This document shows positions 25,793-35,903 of a DNA stretch of 64,000 bases, one piece after another. The notes under the pieces are model-generated. The model was not told the origin of the DNA and ran no database searches. It saw only the letters and a list, made by a program, of their open reading frames with translations. The stretch lies in contig JBMONI010000012.1 in NCBI GenBank assembly GCA_049324575.1, positions 57,553-121,552 of the forward strand. Reading direction: 5' to 3'. This stretch comes from JBMONI01 sp049324575 (GTDB lineage: Bacteria > Omnitrophota > Omnitrophia > Omnitrophales > Aquincolibacteriaceae). Within the stretch, counting starts at the first letter, position 1; every line of letters begins with the position of its first letter. Position numbers and translations under genes: made by a program.

Positions 25793-26638
25793 TTAAAAAC
25801 TATCACGAGAAACCCTGCGGTGGCTGAGATTTCTGCAGATGTTTTTGATATCAATAGAGGTTCTGTAAATGTCGTTTAAGTAACTCTTGCGCTCTGCCAG
25901 CACAACACGTATCTTGAGAGATTTTTCCATAGCAAGAAGTAATGCTTTTCGGTTTATTAGACTATGAGAAGATAACACATCTGTCGTCGCATAGAGGTCA
26001 TGAATTAAATCATACATAACAACCTGATTGGGCGCTTGCAATTCGATACTTCCAACAATATTAAGGCGTTGGTTAATAAGGCATTCATAATTATGCCAAA
26101 ATTCTTCAGCCGGCGAATACAGAACGAATATCACAACATCATGTTGCTTCAACTGTGCATATGTATAAAGGATCCGCTGAAGCTCTTCCGTCGAAAACTT
26201 GTTTATAACAAACCATTCAAAGTCCCATGTTTCACCGCCTTCGAGCCCCACTAATTTTGCAAAAACCGGGATATCAAGCATAAGCGCTGCTGCGACCCTA
26301 TGGGCGCCGTTTGCTATTAACCCGTTCGAATAATAAGGAATGGGAGCGTTATTATGAAACCCATTAATGCGTAAATCCTGCAATAAACGCTTGGCGTGAA
26401 TTTTATAGTCTTCGATCGATTTTTTTACACTACCGCTTCCCCAGATATCTTTTGGCTCAATGCCACAAGTACGACATAAAATGTGTTTTTCGTATAATCT
26501 CTCAACAGCGGAATTAATCGGATTTGAATCGCCAAATATTTCGCTGAAATACATATATTTACAAATCAAATCTAATCGCTTTGAAGAAACAAAGCGCAAT
26601 GGATGGGTTTTAATTAAGCTGGTATCTAGTTTTTCCAT
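25793..26638 (-). CDS. ParB-like domain protein of a glycan cluster
   Basis: 281 residues from ATG 26638, supported by AAGGTGGG 5 nt upstream; an extension to TTG 26656 is possible. The SNGLIANGAHRVAAALMLDI stretch matches the ParB/Srx-type nuclease-like core that sits in many uncharacterised surface-polysaccharide genes. The N-terminal and C-terminal regions are not recognised. It is paired with the nucleotidyltransferase gene, so the two may act together. Activity unknown. Confidence 0.6.
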   Translation of the reverse strand: MEKLDTSLIKTHPLRFVSSKRLDLICKYMYFSEIFGDSNPINSAVERLYEKHILCRTCGIEPKDIWGSGSVKKSIEDYKIHAKRLLQDLRINGFHNNAPIPYYSNGLIANGAHRVAAALMLDIPVFAKLVGLEGGETWDFEWFVINKFSTEELQRILYTYAQLKQHDVVIFVLYSPAEEFWHNYECLINQRLNIVGSIELQAPNQVVMYDLIHDLYATTDVLSSHSLINRKALLLAMEKSLKIRVVLAERKSYLNDIYRTSIDIKNICRNLSHRRVSRDSF

Positions 26639-26768
26639 TGCACCCACCTTTTTCAATCTTGTTAATTACACGTTTTCCTATAAATTAACAACGCAGACTG
26701 CCATTCCAACTCTTCAATCGCATAATTTGTTAACTCGCGCCCTGCTCGGAAATTAAGATACGAAAGAG

Positions 26769-27755
26769 CTATACATTCTGTCCTTTGCACATAGCGTAAG
26801 ATTTTTCTCCGTACCAAATAGATAAATCCCTATCAAGAATTTTTTCAATCTTTTTAATGTCTTCCATATAAAAAGCGGTGATCTCCCGATATATATCTTC
26901 TGGCAAAATAACGTAATGTTTTTCACTAAGCGTTCCTATTAGGGTCCGCAACAATACTAATTGTTTACAAATCACTCTGGCTAGAAATGTGTGTTTTTGC
27001 GTTGAATAATTTCTTATTTTTTCAGTTAAGCTTTGATGCAGATACGCAAGGCTCTCGCTACGAAACAAAAAACCTTTGTTACTCTTCATATCATCCAAAG
27101 ATATACTCTTTGGCGTGAAAGAGGAATCGACGTCTAAAAAGTCATAAATATTCTTACACGTGGCGTTTATATTTTTTGTCCATTCTTCCAAGATCAAACT
27201 TTTTACGTTCCTCTTGTCAAATCGGTCAAAGACATGCTGAAGATGTTCTGCGCTACACATCTTTGAAACCGGACTGTTTGTTTTATTGCGCATATGTTTT
27301 TTAAAGAACTTCGTAAAATCATTAATAATTTTCTCATCCATTCCACGTCCGTGGTTTTTTAGCCTAAAAATAAAACTCGAAAAAAGTCGTTGAGCTGGGC
27401 TTCTTAATGAAATAAGAATTTTAGCAGTTGGGCAAATCACTGCTATTCTGTCCAGTGATTTATCCCAGTTAAAGTACATTGGGGATGCTTCTCCTATAAT
27501 TTTTTCATTTTTATTTGGCTGGAATAATGCACAATATTCTTGAAGCGACTTTATCCTTCTGTCTTTTGGAGGAATTAAATCATGACAAAAAAAACGAGGC
27601 TCTTTTATCCGGCACATATGAATATCGGGATGTTGTTTTAGCAAATAATAGAGTGCGGTAGTGCCGCATTTCATCGCCCCCACAATAAAAAAATTGGGGA
27701 ATTTAGCGCTATCAATTTTATCCAGTGCAATGTTATAAAAAGCTTTGTCTGTCAT
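26769..27755 (-). CDS. Sulfotransferase-family protein
   Basis: 328 residues. The 5' phosphosulfate-binding loop is visible (FFIVGAMKCGTTALYYLL, near residue 25), followed by the 3' phosphate region (ISLRSPAQRLFSSFIFR). It would move sulfate from PAPS to a sugar of the cell-surface polysaccharide. No PAPS-synthesis genes lie in the window. Located beside a second sulfotransferase gene in the AT-rich island. The acceptor is inferred from context. Confidence 0.88.
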   Translation of the reverse strand: MTDKAFYNIALDKIDSAKFPNFFIVGAMKCGTTALYYLLKQHPDIHMCRIKEPRFFCHDLIPPKDRRIKSLQEYCALFQPNKNEKIIGEASPMYFNWDKSLDRIAVICPTAKILISLRSPAQRLFSSFIFRLKNHGRGMDEKIINDFTKFFKKHMRNKTNSPVSKMCSAEHLQHVFDRFDKRNVKSLILEEWTKNINATCKNIYDFLDVDSSFTPKSISLDDMKSNKGFLFRSESLAYLHQSLTEKIRNYSTQKHTFLARVICKQLVLLRTLIGTLSEKHYVILPEDIYREITAFYMEDIKKIEKILDRDLSIWYGEKSYAMCKGQNV

Positions 27756-27848
27756 AATTCTGCATATGTTGGTTTTCTAGAATTCGAATCTTTTTCTGAG
27801 AAATGAATTTTTCACATACGCACTCTCTTTTAAAACACAAGATCGCTT

Positions 27849-28844
27849 TTATTGATATTTAAACTCCCTCATTAGCTCCAGAAATTCCTTTTCCAAGAAT
27901 TTTGGCAAAGAAAACGGTTTCGGCGTTAGGTCTTTTCTTAAAACCTCCTGAGCGTATTTAATAACGGCCGAATCATGAGAAAGTTGTAGTTTTTCCATGA
28001 TTTCTGTCAGACTCTCAGAAGAGTTCTTGGTTAAAGCCTCATATCGAACTAACATGACTTTCCCTGGATATCGCTTAAGTAATGAAAGGCCTTCATGCAT
28101 TGTTATGATCCATTCAACCGCAGCCATATTTGCTTGATTTGTAAATTTGCAAATTTCTTCTTTATGCTCAATCAAATCAGCATGTTCTGGAAGTAATTGC
28201 TCAATAATCAAATTCCATTTTCGAAAATCTTTCCCCCACCAGTCATAGCGATGACCGTTATACCACTGTGAGAACCTCTCTGACCATTGTTGAACCGAAT
28301 TGCAAACAGCCCAACCATTTCGAATAAGAAATATAAACTTAGCATCTGGAAACAATTCGCAAATAAAGGCCGTACGAAATATCATTTCTGGATATTTATC
28401 GATTATTCGTTTTCCATTTGTGATCGATAAATAAAGGCTATACATCTTGCGAATCGCTATTCTCTGTGCATTTGTTACTTCCTCTCCGCTCAAGCGATAT
28501 TTCCCATCTTCACTACTATAACTTCCAAGAAGGTCTTCGCCGGAATGTATTAAATGCCATAGCGCTTTAGGTTCGTTCAAAAACACAACATCGCGATGCA
28601 TTGACAATACAGTTCCTAAAACCGTAGATCCTGATCTGCCCATGCCGACTATATAAATAGGGGCTTCACATTCGCAGATTTTAGGCATTTTTTGGATAAG
28701 TCTAAGAAAACTAAACACAAAAGGATTAATCCATCTTCCGCGTGTCAATAATGGTCGGCCTTCAAAACAAAAATAGCTAATAAGTCTCGCGATAGATTTT
28801 AAAGGTTTCATCCTGAGATATTGAAAATCAAGTTGTGCAATCAT
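27849..28844 (-). CDS. Sulfotransferase-family protein
   Basis: 331 residues. The PAPS loop is IYIVGMGRSGSTVLGTVL (near residue 66), with the 3' phosphate motif in FIFLIRNGWAVCNSVQQW. It overlaps the upstream glycosyltransferase gene by 4 nt, indicating translational coupling. Together with the gene at 26769 it suggests a sulfated polysaccharide. An N-terminal extension of about 60 residues precedes the core. Confidence 0.88.
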   Translation of the reverse strand: MIAQLDFQYLRMKPLKSIARLISYFCFEGRPLLTRGRWINPFVFSFLRLIQKMPKICECEAPIYIVGMGRSGSTVLGTVLSMHRDVVFLNEPKALWHLIHSGEDLLGSYSSEDGKYRLSGEEVTNAQRIAIRKMYSLYLSITNGKRIIDKYPEMIFRTAFICELFPDAKFIFLIRNGWAVCNSVQQWSERFSQWYNGHRYDWWGKDFRKWNLIIEQLLPEHADLIEHKEEICKFTNQANMAAVEWIITMHEGLSLLKRYPGKVMLVRYEALTKNSSESLTEIMEKLQLSHDSAVIKYAQEVLRKDLTPKPFSLPKFLEKEFLELMREFKYQ

Positions 28845-30052
28845 AAAGGATTTAATTTCAAAACATCATCGTATATTTCCATTAACTTCGAATAATAAAA
28901 TGGGGGGGAGTATTTTTCTTCGGCTTTTTTCCGCGCGTTCAACCCCATGCGAACCGCTTCAGCGCGATTGGCATCTAGCCAGCGAAGTTTCTCCGCCAAA
29001 CTATCGGCATCGCCAGGATTCACCCAAAATCCATCTTTCCCATGTTCGATCAATTCTGGGATGCCCCCGATGTTCGATCCTACAACAGGCCGCGCCATTG
29101 CAAATGCTTCCAAAATCGATATCGGACAATTCTCATACCATAAAGATGGAACAACAACGCAAATGGCTTTCTGAATGATTTTGCCCGTTTCTTCTCTGTT
29201 TTTAAAACCAAGCAACCGAACATTGCGCAACTTTCGCTCATGTATCCAGTTTACAATTTCATTTTCCGCCTCTCCACGGCCAATTATTAAGAATAAGGGT
29301 TGAGGAAGTCTCTGGGCGGCCTCCAAAAAAGTAAATACTCCTTTAATTTTTTCTAGCCTTCCTAAAAAAACGAAATACTCGCCAGTTTCAACGCTCGATG
29401 AATAATTCTCCACGTTGATGAAGTTCGGGAGGGTAGAAATCTTGGTTCCATCTACCCCATATTGGATCATTTTCTCTCTTAAAAATTCGCTCGGTGCTAT
29501 AAAATGATCAATGAATTTAATTGCTCCATTTAACCGAGCAATGTGAGTTTCTAATAAATTAAGAAATGACCGAGAAAAGCTATTCCTATTGCAGGTTTTA
29601 ATGGCTACCTTCCAAAAATACTTCCCCCGGCACTCCTCGCATATCTTCCCGTGAGAAATCAGTGTAGCGACAGGACAAATGAGTTTATATTCATGGAGTG
29701 TCTGAACCAAGGGAATTCGTGCTTTTTTGATAGGTTCTAAAATAGAGCTTGTTAGTTGCGAATAGTAGATATGCAAATGTCCAATATTAGGTTTTTCCTT
29801 TCTAATAAGCTCTTTGATTTTCTTGCGCGCTTCCCATGAGTATAAAAATCTGGCCACATCATTCATTCGAGGTTTTTGTGTATTGACGGACTTTACAAAA
29901 TAGCTGCCCATCCGCGCTTCGTTTTCTGGCGATTTAGACGAAAAATAAACAACGGCATTTCCGCGCTCTGTTAATAGTTCGCCCAAATCAAGGTAGTGGC
30001 GATCGGAACCTCCTCGGACATAATGGTAATTATTAATATTTAAAATTTTCAT
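28841..30052 (-). CDS. Glycosyltransferase, GT4 family
   Basis: 403 residues, GT-B fold. N-terminal MKILNINNYHYVRGGSDRH is the acceptor-domain pattern. The C-terminal nucleotide-sugar domain shows FVFLGRLEKIKGVFTFLEA, IIGRGE and the EX7E-type SLWYENCPISILEAFAMARP. It adds one sugar to a lipid-linked repeat unit on the cytoplasmic face. Starts directly after the stop of the upstream GT4 gene (TAAATG). Specificity cannot be read from the sequence. Confidence 0.9.
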   Translation of the reverse strand: MKILNINNYHYVRGGSDRHYLDLGELLTERGNAVVYFSSKSPENEARMGSYFVKSVNTQKPRMNDVARFLYSWEARKKIKELIRKEKPNIGHLHIYYSQLTSSILEPIKKARIPLVQTLHEYKLICPVATLISHGKICEECRGKYFWKVAIKTCNRNSFSRSFLNLLETHIARLNGAIKFIDHFIAPSEFLREKMIQYGVDGTKISTLPNFINVENYSSSVETGEYFVFLGRLEKIKGVFTFLEAAQRLPQPLFLIIGRGEAENEIVNWIHERKLRNVRLLGFKNREETGKIIQKAICVVVPSLWYENCPISILEAFAMARPVVGSNIGGIPELIEHGKDGFWVNPGDADSLAEKLRWLDANRAEAVRMGLNARKKAEEKYSPPFYYSKLMEIYDDVLKLNPL

Positions 30053-31264
30053 TTAACAAATTGTTTTAAGAAGTGCGTTATACTTACTCTGTAATTCGCT
30101 AGCTATTAAATCATAAGTCCGGTTATGGCGTACCCAATCAGGCCCTTTCGCGGCTTTGCTTTTTGCCTGTCTAGGATTATCCAATAGAGAACAGACTTCC
30201 TCTGCAAAAGCCTCCTCATCGTACGGCACGCAGTGCCCCACGCCGCTATCCGCCATAATTTGACATTGCTCTGGATGTTTATTTGCCACAATGCACTTCG
30301 CCATTGCCATATATTCGATCAGTTTAGTGGGAGATGTGGAAAGGAGTGGCTCTATCGGAAGAAATGGCGAAAAACAAATATCGGCTTTTTCAACATATTT
30401 CCAGGCCTCTTCCATAGAAACAAAGCCCGTTATATTCACTTCTTTAGATAAATTTAAACGAGTAGCTCTTGTTTCAATGACTCGACGATCACTTACCGTC
30501 CCCTCCCCAACATAAATCAGACGTGCTTTGGGATAATAAACTCGGACCCTTTTCAATACTTCTACTAAGATATCTACTTGCCGTAATTTATAAAGTGTTC
30601 CGAGATATAACAAAATCGGTTCTTCCGTTTTAGGCTCTCGCGCATCTTCGGCTTTTCCAACTCTGTCTGCCCGAACACCCATCGGAACAGAAGTGATTTT
30701 GTCAGATGTAATTCCCTCTTTCATAAGATCATTTTTCATTTGCTCGCTCTGCACAAAAATATGATCTGCTATCGGCAAAATGATTCTATAAAGAAATAAT
30801 CTAATGAAGTTCCATTTGAGCCATACAAGACCAGATAAAAGCGTAGGGTATTTAGAATTTTCATAAAGCTTCGATTCGACAAATGCATAAGACATCCAAT
30901 AGAAAAACTTGGCGCCTGTCAATTTGGCTGATAACCAAGCGATCAACCCAGCAAAGCATTTATCCCTCACTTGAATCGCCGAATATCTGTTATAAAACGC
31001 AACCCGGATAATTTTTAAATCTCCCCAAATTGTCAATATTTGATTCAGCAAAAAACCTGCTAGTCCGACCTGTTTATTATAGGGAGTTAAAAACACAGTG
31101 GAAGATAACCACTTGAGAGGCTCTTTTTGTTTCTTATTCGATAAATCTCTTCGCATCAGAAAATCTATTTTGCATCCGCGATTTGCAATTTGTCTAGCGA
31201 ATAACTCGACAATATCTGCCCGAAATGGGGGGAAATAATCCGATATTACATAAAATATCTTCAT
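30053..31264 (-). CDS. Glycosyltransferase, GT4-like
   Basis: 403 residues, GT-B fold. N-terminal MKIFYVISDYFPPFRADIVE, C-terminal ILLYLGTLYKLRQVDILVEV and the CFSPFLPIEPLLSTSPTKLIE segment with a Glu pair. Overall layout fits GT4, with less conservation than its neighbour. Part of the AT-rich polysaccharide operon. Confidence 0.82.
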   Translation of the reverse strand: MKIFYVISDYFPPFRADIVELFARQIANRGCKIDFLMRRDLSNKKQKEPLKWLSSTVFLTPYNKQVGLAGFLLNQILTIWGDLKIIRVAFYNRYSAIQVRDKCFAGLIAWLSAKLTGAKFFYWMSYAFVESKLYENSKYPTLLSGLVWLKWNFIRLFLYRIILPIADHIFVQSEQMKNDLMKEGITSDKITSVPMGVRADRVGKAEDAREPKTEEPILLYLGTLYKLRQVDILVEVLKRVRVYYPKARLIYVGEGTVSDRRVIETRATRLNLSKEVNITGFVSMEEAWKYVEKADICFSPFLPIEPLLSTSPTKLIEYMAMAKCIVANKHPEQCQIMADSGVGHCVPYDEEAFAEEVCSLLDNPRQAKSKAAKGPDWVRHNRTYDLIASELQSKYNALLKTIC

Positions 31265-31305
31265 CGCTTGTCACCGATTAAAGGAAAACCCGCATAATTG
31301 GCGCG

Positions 31306-32535
31306 TCAATAACATCTGCGAGAGGCCGCTCTTTTAATAATTTTTTCCATTGACCCCAATGATAAGGGCGCACTATCAAAATAATTTCCCTCTATTAAAT
31401 ACTCGAGTATATATTTTTCGAGCCGTGCTTCATCCAGTTGCGAATAAATGCTTCTCCCCAAAAAAGTTACTTTTTTCCCTAAAATCATCGCTTCAAGCCC
31501 TACTGTTGAATTTATCGTCACAATCTCTTCTGCTTGTCTTATCAATTGAAACGCGTTCAAATCTGTTAATAAGAACCGATGGCGAGCTTGCGCTATGTTA
31601 ATTTCGTGAATAATTTCTTTATTATGCTCGCACGGATGCGGCTTAACAATAAGCAACATATCTTTTTCATAAGCCATTTTTATCGCGATTTGCAACGCTG
31701 CCAAGTTGTCATAATCACTGTTATATAACAGTTGTGTGTCCGAAGAAACTTGCAATGGGAAAAAAATATATTTGCCTTTTATCAATTCCCGCTTTGCATA
31801 TTTATACTTTTCTCTAACCCCAAATATTTTTTGTTTAAGCTCAGCCCCTACAATACCGTCTGAATAATTCGGGACTTTCAGCATACAAGTTTTTAATAGA
31901 CACAGAATTCGCCTTGCGATTTTTTCTACAACTCCGGCTTTCTTAATGGTTGCCTGTGGCACCATTTGCTCCTTTACCTTAATGTCGGCATATTCTCTTT
32001 TCCATTCGCTATACTTCACTTTACTCTCAGGATATAAGTCTAAAATTTCGATATTCCGATATAATGCCGACGCTGCGTTAACCCCTTTAGGATCCGCGAA
32101 TATTTTATTAGGTATATTTCCTATTTCAAAATACATGGTCAGTATTTTTTCCTGAAAACAATACTTTGATACCGCTTGAGACACAACGTCGCTTCCGTTA
32201 AAAAAAAAGATCAAATCATATTTATTTTTGCGATGAAGCTTATCAACTGTATATGTAGCTGCATTATAAATCTCATTTATTGCTTTTTGCTTTAGGCATA
32301 TTTGTGGGAATTTTTGCGTTATTTCAATTATTGATTCGCGTTTTTTTTCTATAATGAATGCGGTTTCCCTTTTGAGAATTAACCTTAGATAATCGTATAA
32401 ATCATTTGTGAGGAAATGCGCTTCATAATTGTGTCCTTCGAGAGGGGCCAAAAACTTTAAAAAGAAATTCACTCTAGCAGGATAATCGATAACCATCAAA
32501 ACCTTTTGCTTTGTTTTTTTTCTTTTGTTATTCAT
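31306..32535 (-). CDS. Capsule polysaccharide biosynthesis (KpsS/KpsC-like) protein
   Basis: About 409 residues from ATG 32535 (a TTG start at 32553 is possible). The C-terminal signature is LLIVKPHPCEHN, then EEIVTINSTVGLEAMILGKK and VTFLGRSIYS. It matches the Capsule_synth family (PF05159), whose best known members add Kdo linker sugars to capsule lipid anchors, but many cluster members have unknown roles. It may make the lipid linker or modify the chain here. Confidence 0.8.
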   Translation of the reverse strand: MNNKRKKTKQKVLMVIDYPARVNFFLKFLAPLEGHNYEAHFLTNDLYDYLRLILKRETAFIIEKKRESIIEITQKFPQICLKQKAINEIYNAATYTVDKLHRKNKYDLIFFFNGSDVVSQAVSKYCFQEKILTMYFEIGNIPNKIFADPKGVNAASALYRNIEILDLYPESKVKYSEWKREYADIKVKEQMVPQATIKKAGVVEKIARRILCLLKTCMLKVPNYSDGIVGAELKQKIFGVREKYKYAKRELIKGKYIFFPLQVSSDTQLLYNSDYDNLAALQIAIKMAYEKDMLLIVKPHPCEHNKEIIHEINIAQARHRFLLTDLNAFQLIRQAEEIVTINSTVGLEAMILGKKVTFLGRSIYSQLDEARLEKYILEYLIEGNYFDSAPLSLGSMEKIIKRAASRRCY

Positions 32536-32603
32536 AAATACACTGCTAATCAAATATGCTTTTATAAAAATAAATTTTTACCCACTGCTCAAGGGAGGGG
32601 GCA

Positions 32604-33941
32604 TTATGGTTCCTCGGTGGCAGAATAATATATTTTGTTTCTGCTCATTGTATCCATACACCATTGTAATGTTTCGAGACTTATTAAATAAAGAACTACT
32701 AATACAAAAAAAAACCACCCTGCTTCGTGTGGATTATTAATAATGTTGTAACATAAAAGAGCGCTCATGCTACTAAGGCCGATCCTGGCAAGGTTTCTTA
32801 TTTCTTTAAAACGGGAAGACGTCAATTTATATGCCGTTATAAATAATTTGAGGAATATAGCTAAATATATAGAAAGCCCTACAATTCCCCATGATGTCAA
32901 TACGTAAACAAAATTACTATGTGGACCAAGAATCCAAACGTTATATCCTGGCAGAATAGCAGCCTCTTTAGAAGCAGATGATGCATGTTCGACGAATAAC
33001 CCCGTTTGATCATGTATATATAGCCAACTATTAGCTCCAAATCCCCAAAAAGGAGCATTTTTAAATGTATATTCGAGAGCGGGTAACCAAAGCTTATGAA
33101 TCCTATAATTGAACCCCCCCGCTCCTTCCATTTCTTTAGAAAATCCATACTGAATGATTTTTTGAATCAAAAACTCAAAACTTATCCAACAAACAAATGC
33201 CAAAATAAACAAGGCTATGATTTTTTTTGTTTCTAATTGATAATTTAATAAAATCAGCACCATCGGAAATGCTATGAATAATGCTGTCCTCGACTGATTG
33301 CAGTATAGAAAAAAAATTAAAATACAGGAAATGATACGCGTAAGAATAATATTCAATGTTTTATTTTTTTTAAAAAACATTTTTACAGCAAACGGGTATG
33401 CTGCAACTAACAAGGTGGATTCTTCGTTCGCAAAGTTAAAAATAAAAGAATGTATTTCTTTATTTCCCCTACTATAATTTACTAATATTTCTTTAAAGCC
33501 AGACCATGCTTTTGCTATTACAAATGGATATTGAATAAATATAGCAATAAAAAATATCGCCATCACGCTAGGCACTATTCTAATTGCATATTTTGCATTT
33601 TGATAATTAATCTTTATCAATCCACACAATAAAATGCTCCAGCACACCAAGAAATCCCCTAGTCCTCGTAATCCTCTAGTAAATTCTGTGGGAGAAATGA
33701 AAACATTTTGCACAAGACACCATAGCAACATACCAGATGTCCCGATTAAGAGAACATTTACGTTATGCGAGTTTTTTTTCTTTTTTGATGGAGTTATTAA
33801 ATAAAGAAATAGCGCTGGTAGCATAGCTGCTCTTATTATGCCTGATAGAGATAGAGAACCCAGTTTGAATAAATCTAAATTATTTTTAATAAAAGGAAGA
33901 GCTGAAACAAATCCAATAATTGCAAAATAAATACTAACCAT
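32604..33941 (-). CDS. O-antigen/polysaccharide polymerase-like membrane protein (Wzy/ligase family)
   Basis: 445 residues with about 11 hydrophobic segments. A large periplasmic loop near the C-terminal third contains the PFWGFGANSWLYIHDQTG and GPHSNFVYVLTSWGIVG stretches, typical of the Wzy_C/WaaL superfamily. It would polymerise or ligate lipid-linked repeat units. Polymerase and ligase cannot be separated by sequence reading. Very AT-rich, as are its neighbours. Confidence 0.85.
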   Translation of the reverse strand: MVSIYFAIIGFVSALPFIKNNLDLFKLGSLSLSGIIRAAMLPALFLYLITPSKKKKNSHNVNVLLIGTSGMLLWCLVQNVFISPTEFTRGLRGLGDFLVCWSILLCGLIKINYQNAKYAIRIVPSVMAIFFIAIFIQYPFVIAKAWSGFKEILVNYSRGNKEIHSFIFNFANEESTLLVAAYPFAVKMFFKKNKTLNIILTRIISCILIFFLYCNQSRTALFIAFPMVLILLNYQLETKKIIALFILAFVCWISFEFLIQKIIQYGFSKEMEGAGGFNYRIHKLWLPALEYTFKNAPFWGFGANSWLYIHDQTGLFVEHASSASKEAAILPGYNVWILGPHSNFVYVLTSWGIVGLSIYLAIFLKLFITAYKLTSSRFKEIRNLARIGLSSMSALLCYNIINNPHEAGWFFFVLVVLYLISLETLQWCMDTMSRNKIYYSATEEP

Positions 33942-34013
33942 GCTTTTGATCCTTTATGCGATATATTGTTTAAACGGCATAATATTTGGCTTATTGTTTA
34001 TAGCCAACGATTA

Positions 34014-35117
34014 TCAAACAGCATGCTGATATAATATTTGTCTATATTCTTCTAAAATTTGTTGCCATTTGAATTTTTCATGAAATCGTTTCTTGATTAT
34101 GCTTCTACCATTCTCATCGGCATGCTTAAGAATTATCTCCTCAATATGTTTTTCTAATTCTTCTTCGGACTGGAAATATAAGCCAGCCGATCCTACAACC
34201 CATACATTGAACCAGTTTTCTCTAGCAATAATCATAGCGCCGGCCCCCATTGCCTCAACTAATGATGGGTTGGTGCCACCAACCGTATAACCATGTATGT
34301 AGGCAAGACAAAAAAATCTCAAAGCGGCAAGAGTCTGCTTATGATAAATGCTGCCCAAAAAAATGACCTCGCTGCTCGCGTTTTCTTTCAACCGCCTGTG
34401 ATATTTCTGCCTCTCGGGATCATGAGGTCCGACAATAATTAATTTACATCCTCTTTTCTTCTTGGAAAATGTTCGCACAATTTCTAGAACCAAATTCTCA
34501 GGTTCTGATCTTGCTATCATAAGAAAATATTTTTGGGGTTCTAAATCATATTTCGATAATAGGGCCTCATCCGCTTGTTCTACATTTTCTCCTCCATAAG
34601 CAATCATGGATATTTTTTTCCATGGAGCGAATTTTTGATGATGTTTTTTAATCTCAGGATGATCTGCTATTAAATGATCTGCTATAAGGCATGCTATTTT
34701 TTCATTTATAAAAAACCAGATTTTCGCATACCATGGCCATTTGGGTCTCAAATATTCAATGCCGTCCATGTTAATTATTTGGATTCTCCCGCGAATTTTA
34801 TGAATGATGCCGAAAATCGCAGTGTTGTAGCCCAAAATAAGTTTAAGGCTATTTTCCTTGCATGAATGTAGAGTGGATAAAAAATCAAATTTAATCGTTG
34901 CAAAAGGGCTGTTTGTTCCAGCGCCTATTCTTATGAGCCGAATACCATTCCATTCAGTTTCGCTAAGGCCTTTGCCCTCATCCTGGCAATAAACAGTCAC
35001 TTTCCAACTTTTTTTTGTTAAATAAATCGCGAGCCTTTCTGCAAAAGTTTCGAAACCGCCGTGATTTGCTGGTATGCCTCGGCTTCCAAGAATATCTATG
35101 GATTTCGTATTATTCAT
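34014..35117 (-). CDS. Glycosyltransferase (DUF1972, rhamnosyltransferase-like)
   Basis: 367 residues. The N-terminal domain has the DUF1972 signature (DILGSRGIPANHGGFETFAE). The C-terminal domain is GT4-like (KYFLMIARSEPENLVLEIV, YIHGYTVGGTNPSLVEAMG). Characterised relatives such as Cps2T are beta-1,4-rhamnosyltransferases that act early in repeat-unit assembly; the substrate here is inferred. First gene of the AT-rich island, so it likely carries the operon promoter upstream. Confidence 0.88.
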   Translation of the reverse strand: MNNTKSIDILGSRGIPANHGGFETFAERLAIYLTKKSWKVTVYCQDEGKGLSETEWNGIRLIRIGAGTNSPFATIKFDFLSTLHSCKENSLKLILGYNTAIFGIIHKIRGRIQIINMDGIEYLRPKWPWYAKIWFFINEKIACLIADHLIADHPEIKKHHQKFAPWKKISMIAYGGENVEQADEALLSKYDLEPQKYFLMIARSEPENLVLEIVRTFSKKKRGCKLIIVGPHDPERQKYHRRLKENASSEVIFLGSIYHKQTLAALRFFCLAYIHGYTVGGTNPSLVEAMGAGAMIIARENWFNVWVVGSAGLYFQSEEELEKHIEEIILKHADENGRSIIKKRFHEKFKWQQILEEYRQILYQHAV

Positions 35118-35456
35118 AATTTAAACGAAAATTTTTGCTGTGGGTATTGCCCCGAAAAATACCGATCTTATCGAAGAAGGGGTTTTGGGAAGGATCGTAG
35201 GGAGGCGAGGTTATGCCGGTCATGTTCGGAACCTCGCAGTGGTAAGGGGTAAGTTATAAGGGGTAAGTAAATTCAAGACATTAAACCTCATAATGGAAAA
35301 TCGTGAATAATCGTGAAGAGTGGATAGAAAATAGGTATGGAGTATGCGGTATGGCAGTATGGAGAATGGAGCAGAAAACTGGTTGTTTTGACGGCATTCT
35401 GCATGCTGTGTACTGCATACTTTACTTTCGTCCCTCTTCCTTCCTACAACTGCTTT
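35118..35456. other. Intergenic repeat region
   Basis: Holds a GGTAAGGGGTAAG-type arm (35234-35265), then an AGTATGGAGTATGCGGTATG unit and inverted CATACT units (about 35336-35425). The left part repeats at 36568-36680 on the other side of the HEPN/MNT pair. No convincing gene. Confidence 0.65.
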
Positions 35457-35903
35457 TCACAATAATCCCTTGTGGTGTTTCTTAAGCCATTGGATCACGG
35501 CCAGTTTGAATGCGCGCGCTTCTTTCAGGATCTCTTCGGCTTCCTGCCCGCTGATCTCGCCGGCGCGGTCGTAATCCGTGAGATTCCTTTTCGTCCGGCA
35601 TGTGTCAAAATAATCGGCGGTGGACTGATAAGATGGCCCCAACAATTCCGGAAGGACCGAAAAAGTCATCCAGTGATGCCCTGCCCCGGCGGTCCTGCAG
35701 CCCGCGGCGTAAAGAACGATCGTCGCCAGCCCGAGCAATGCGTTATAAGCGGTCGCGAAGCGCCTGTCTTCGGACAGCTGGGTAACGGCAGCGTCTTTCA
35801 GATCACGCTCGACGACGAAAAAAAGATCGCCGATCTCCTTGGGGGTCGTCTTATGGGGCCTGAGCCGGCCCTCAGCCAGCAAGCTCTTTAAGGTCATGCT
35901 CAT
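35457..35903 (-). CDS. HEPN-domain protein, putative toxin of a HEPN/MNT pair
   Basis: 148 residues, mostly helical. The RTKRNLTDYD segment (Arg106, Asn107, Tyr111) sits where HEPN toxins keep the Rx4-6H motif, but the His is not present, so RNase activity may be altered. The gene overlaps the 3' end of the MNT gene by 32 nt and would be translated with it. A second in-frame ATG at 35897 is possible. Confidence 0.8.
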   Translation of the reverse strand: MSMTLKSLLAEGRLRPHKTTPKEIGDLFFVVERDLKDAAVTQLSEDRRFATAYNALLGLATIVLYAAGCRTAGAGHHWMTFSVLPELLGPSYQSTADYFDTCRTKRNLTDYDRAGEISGQEAEEILKEARAFKLAVIQWLKKHHKGLL

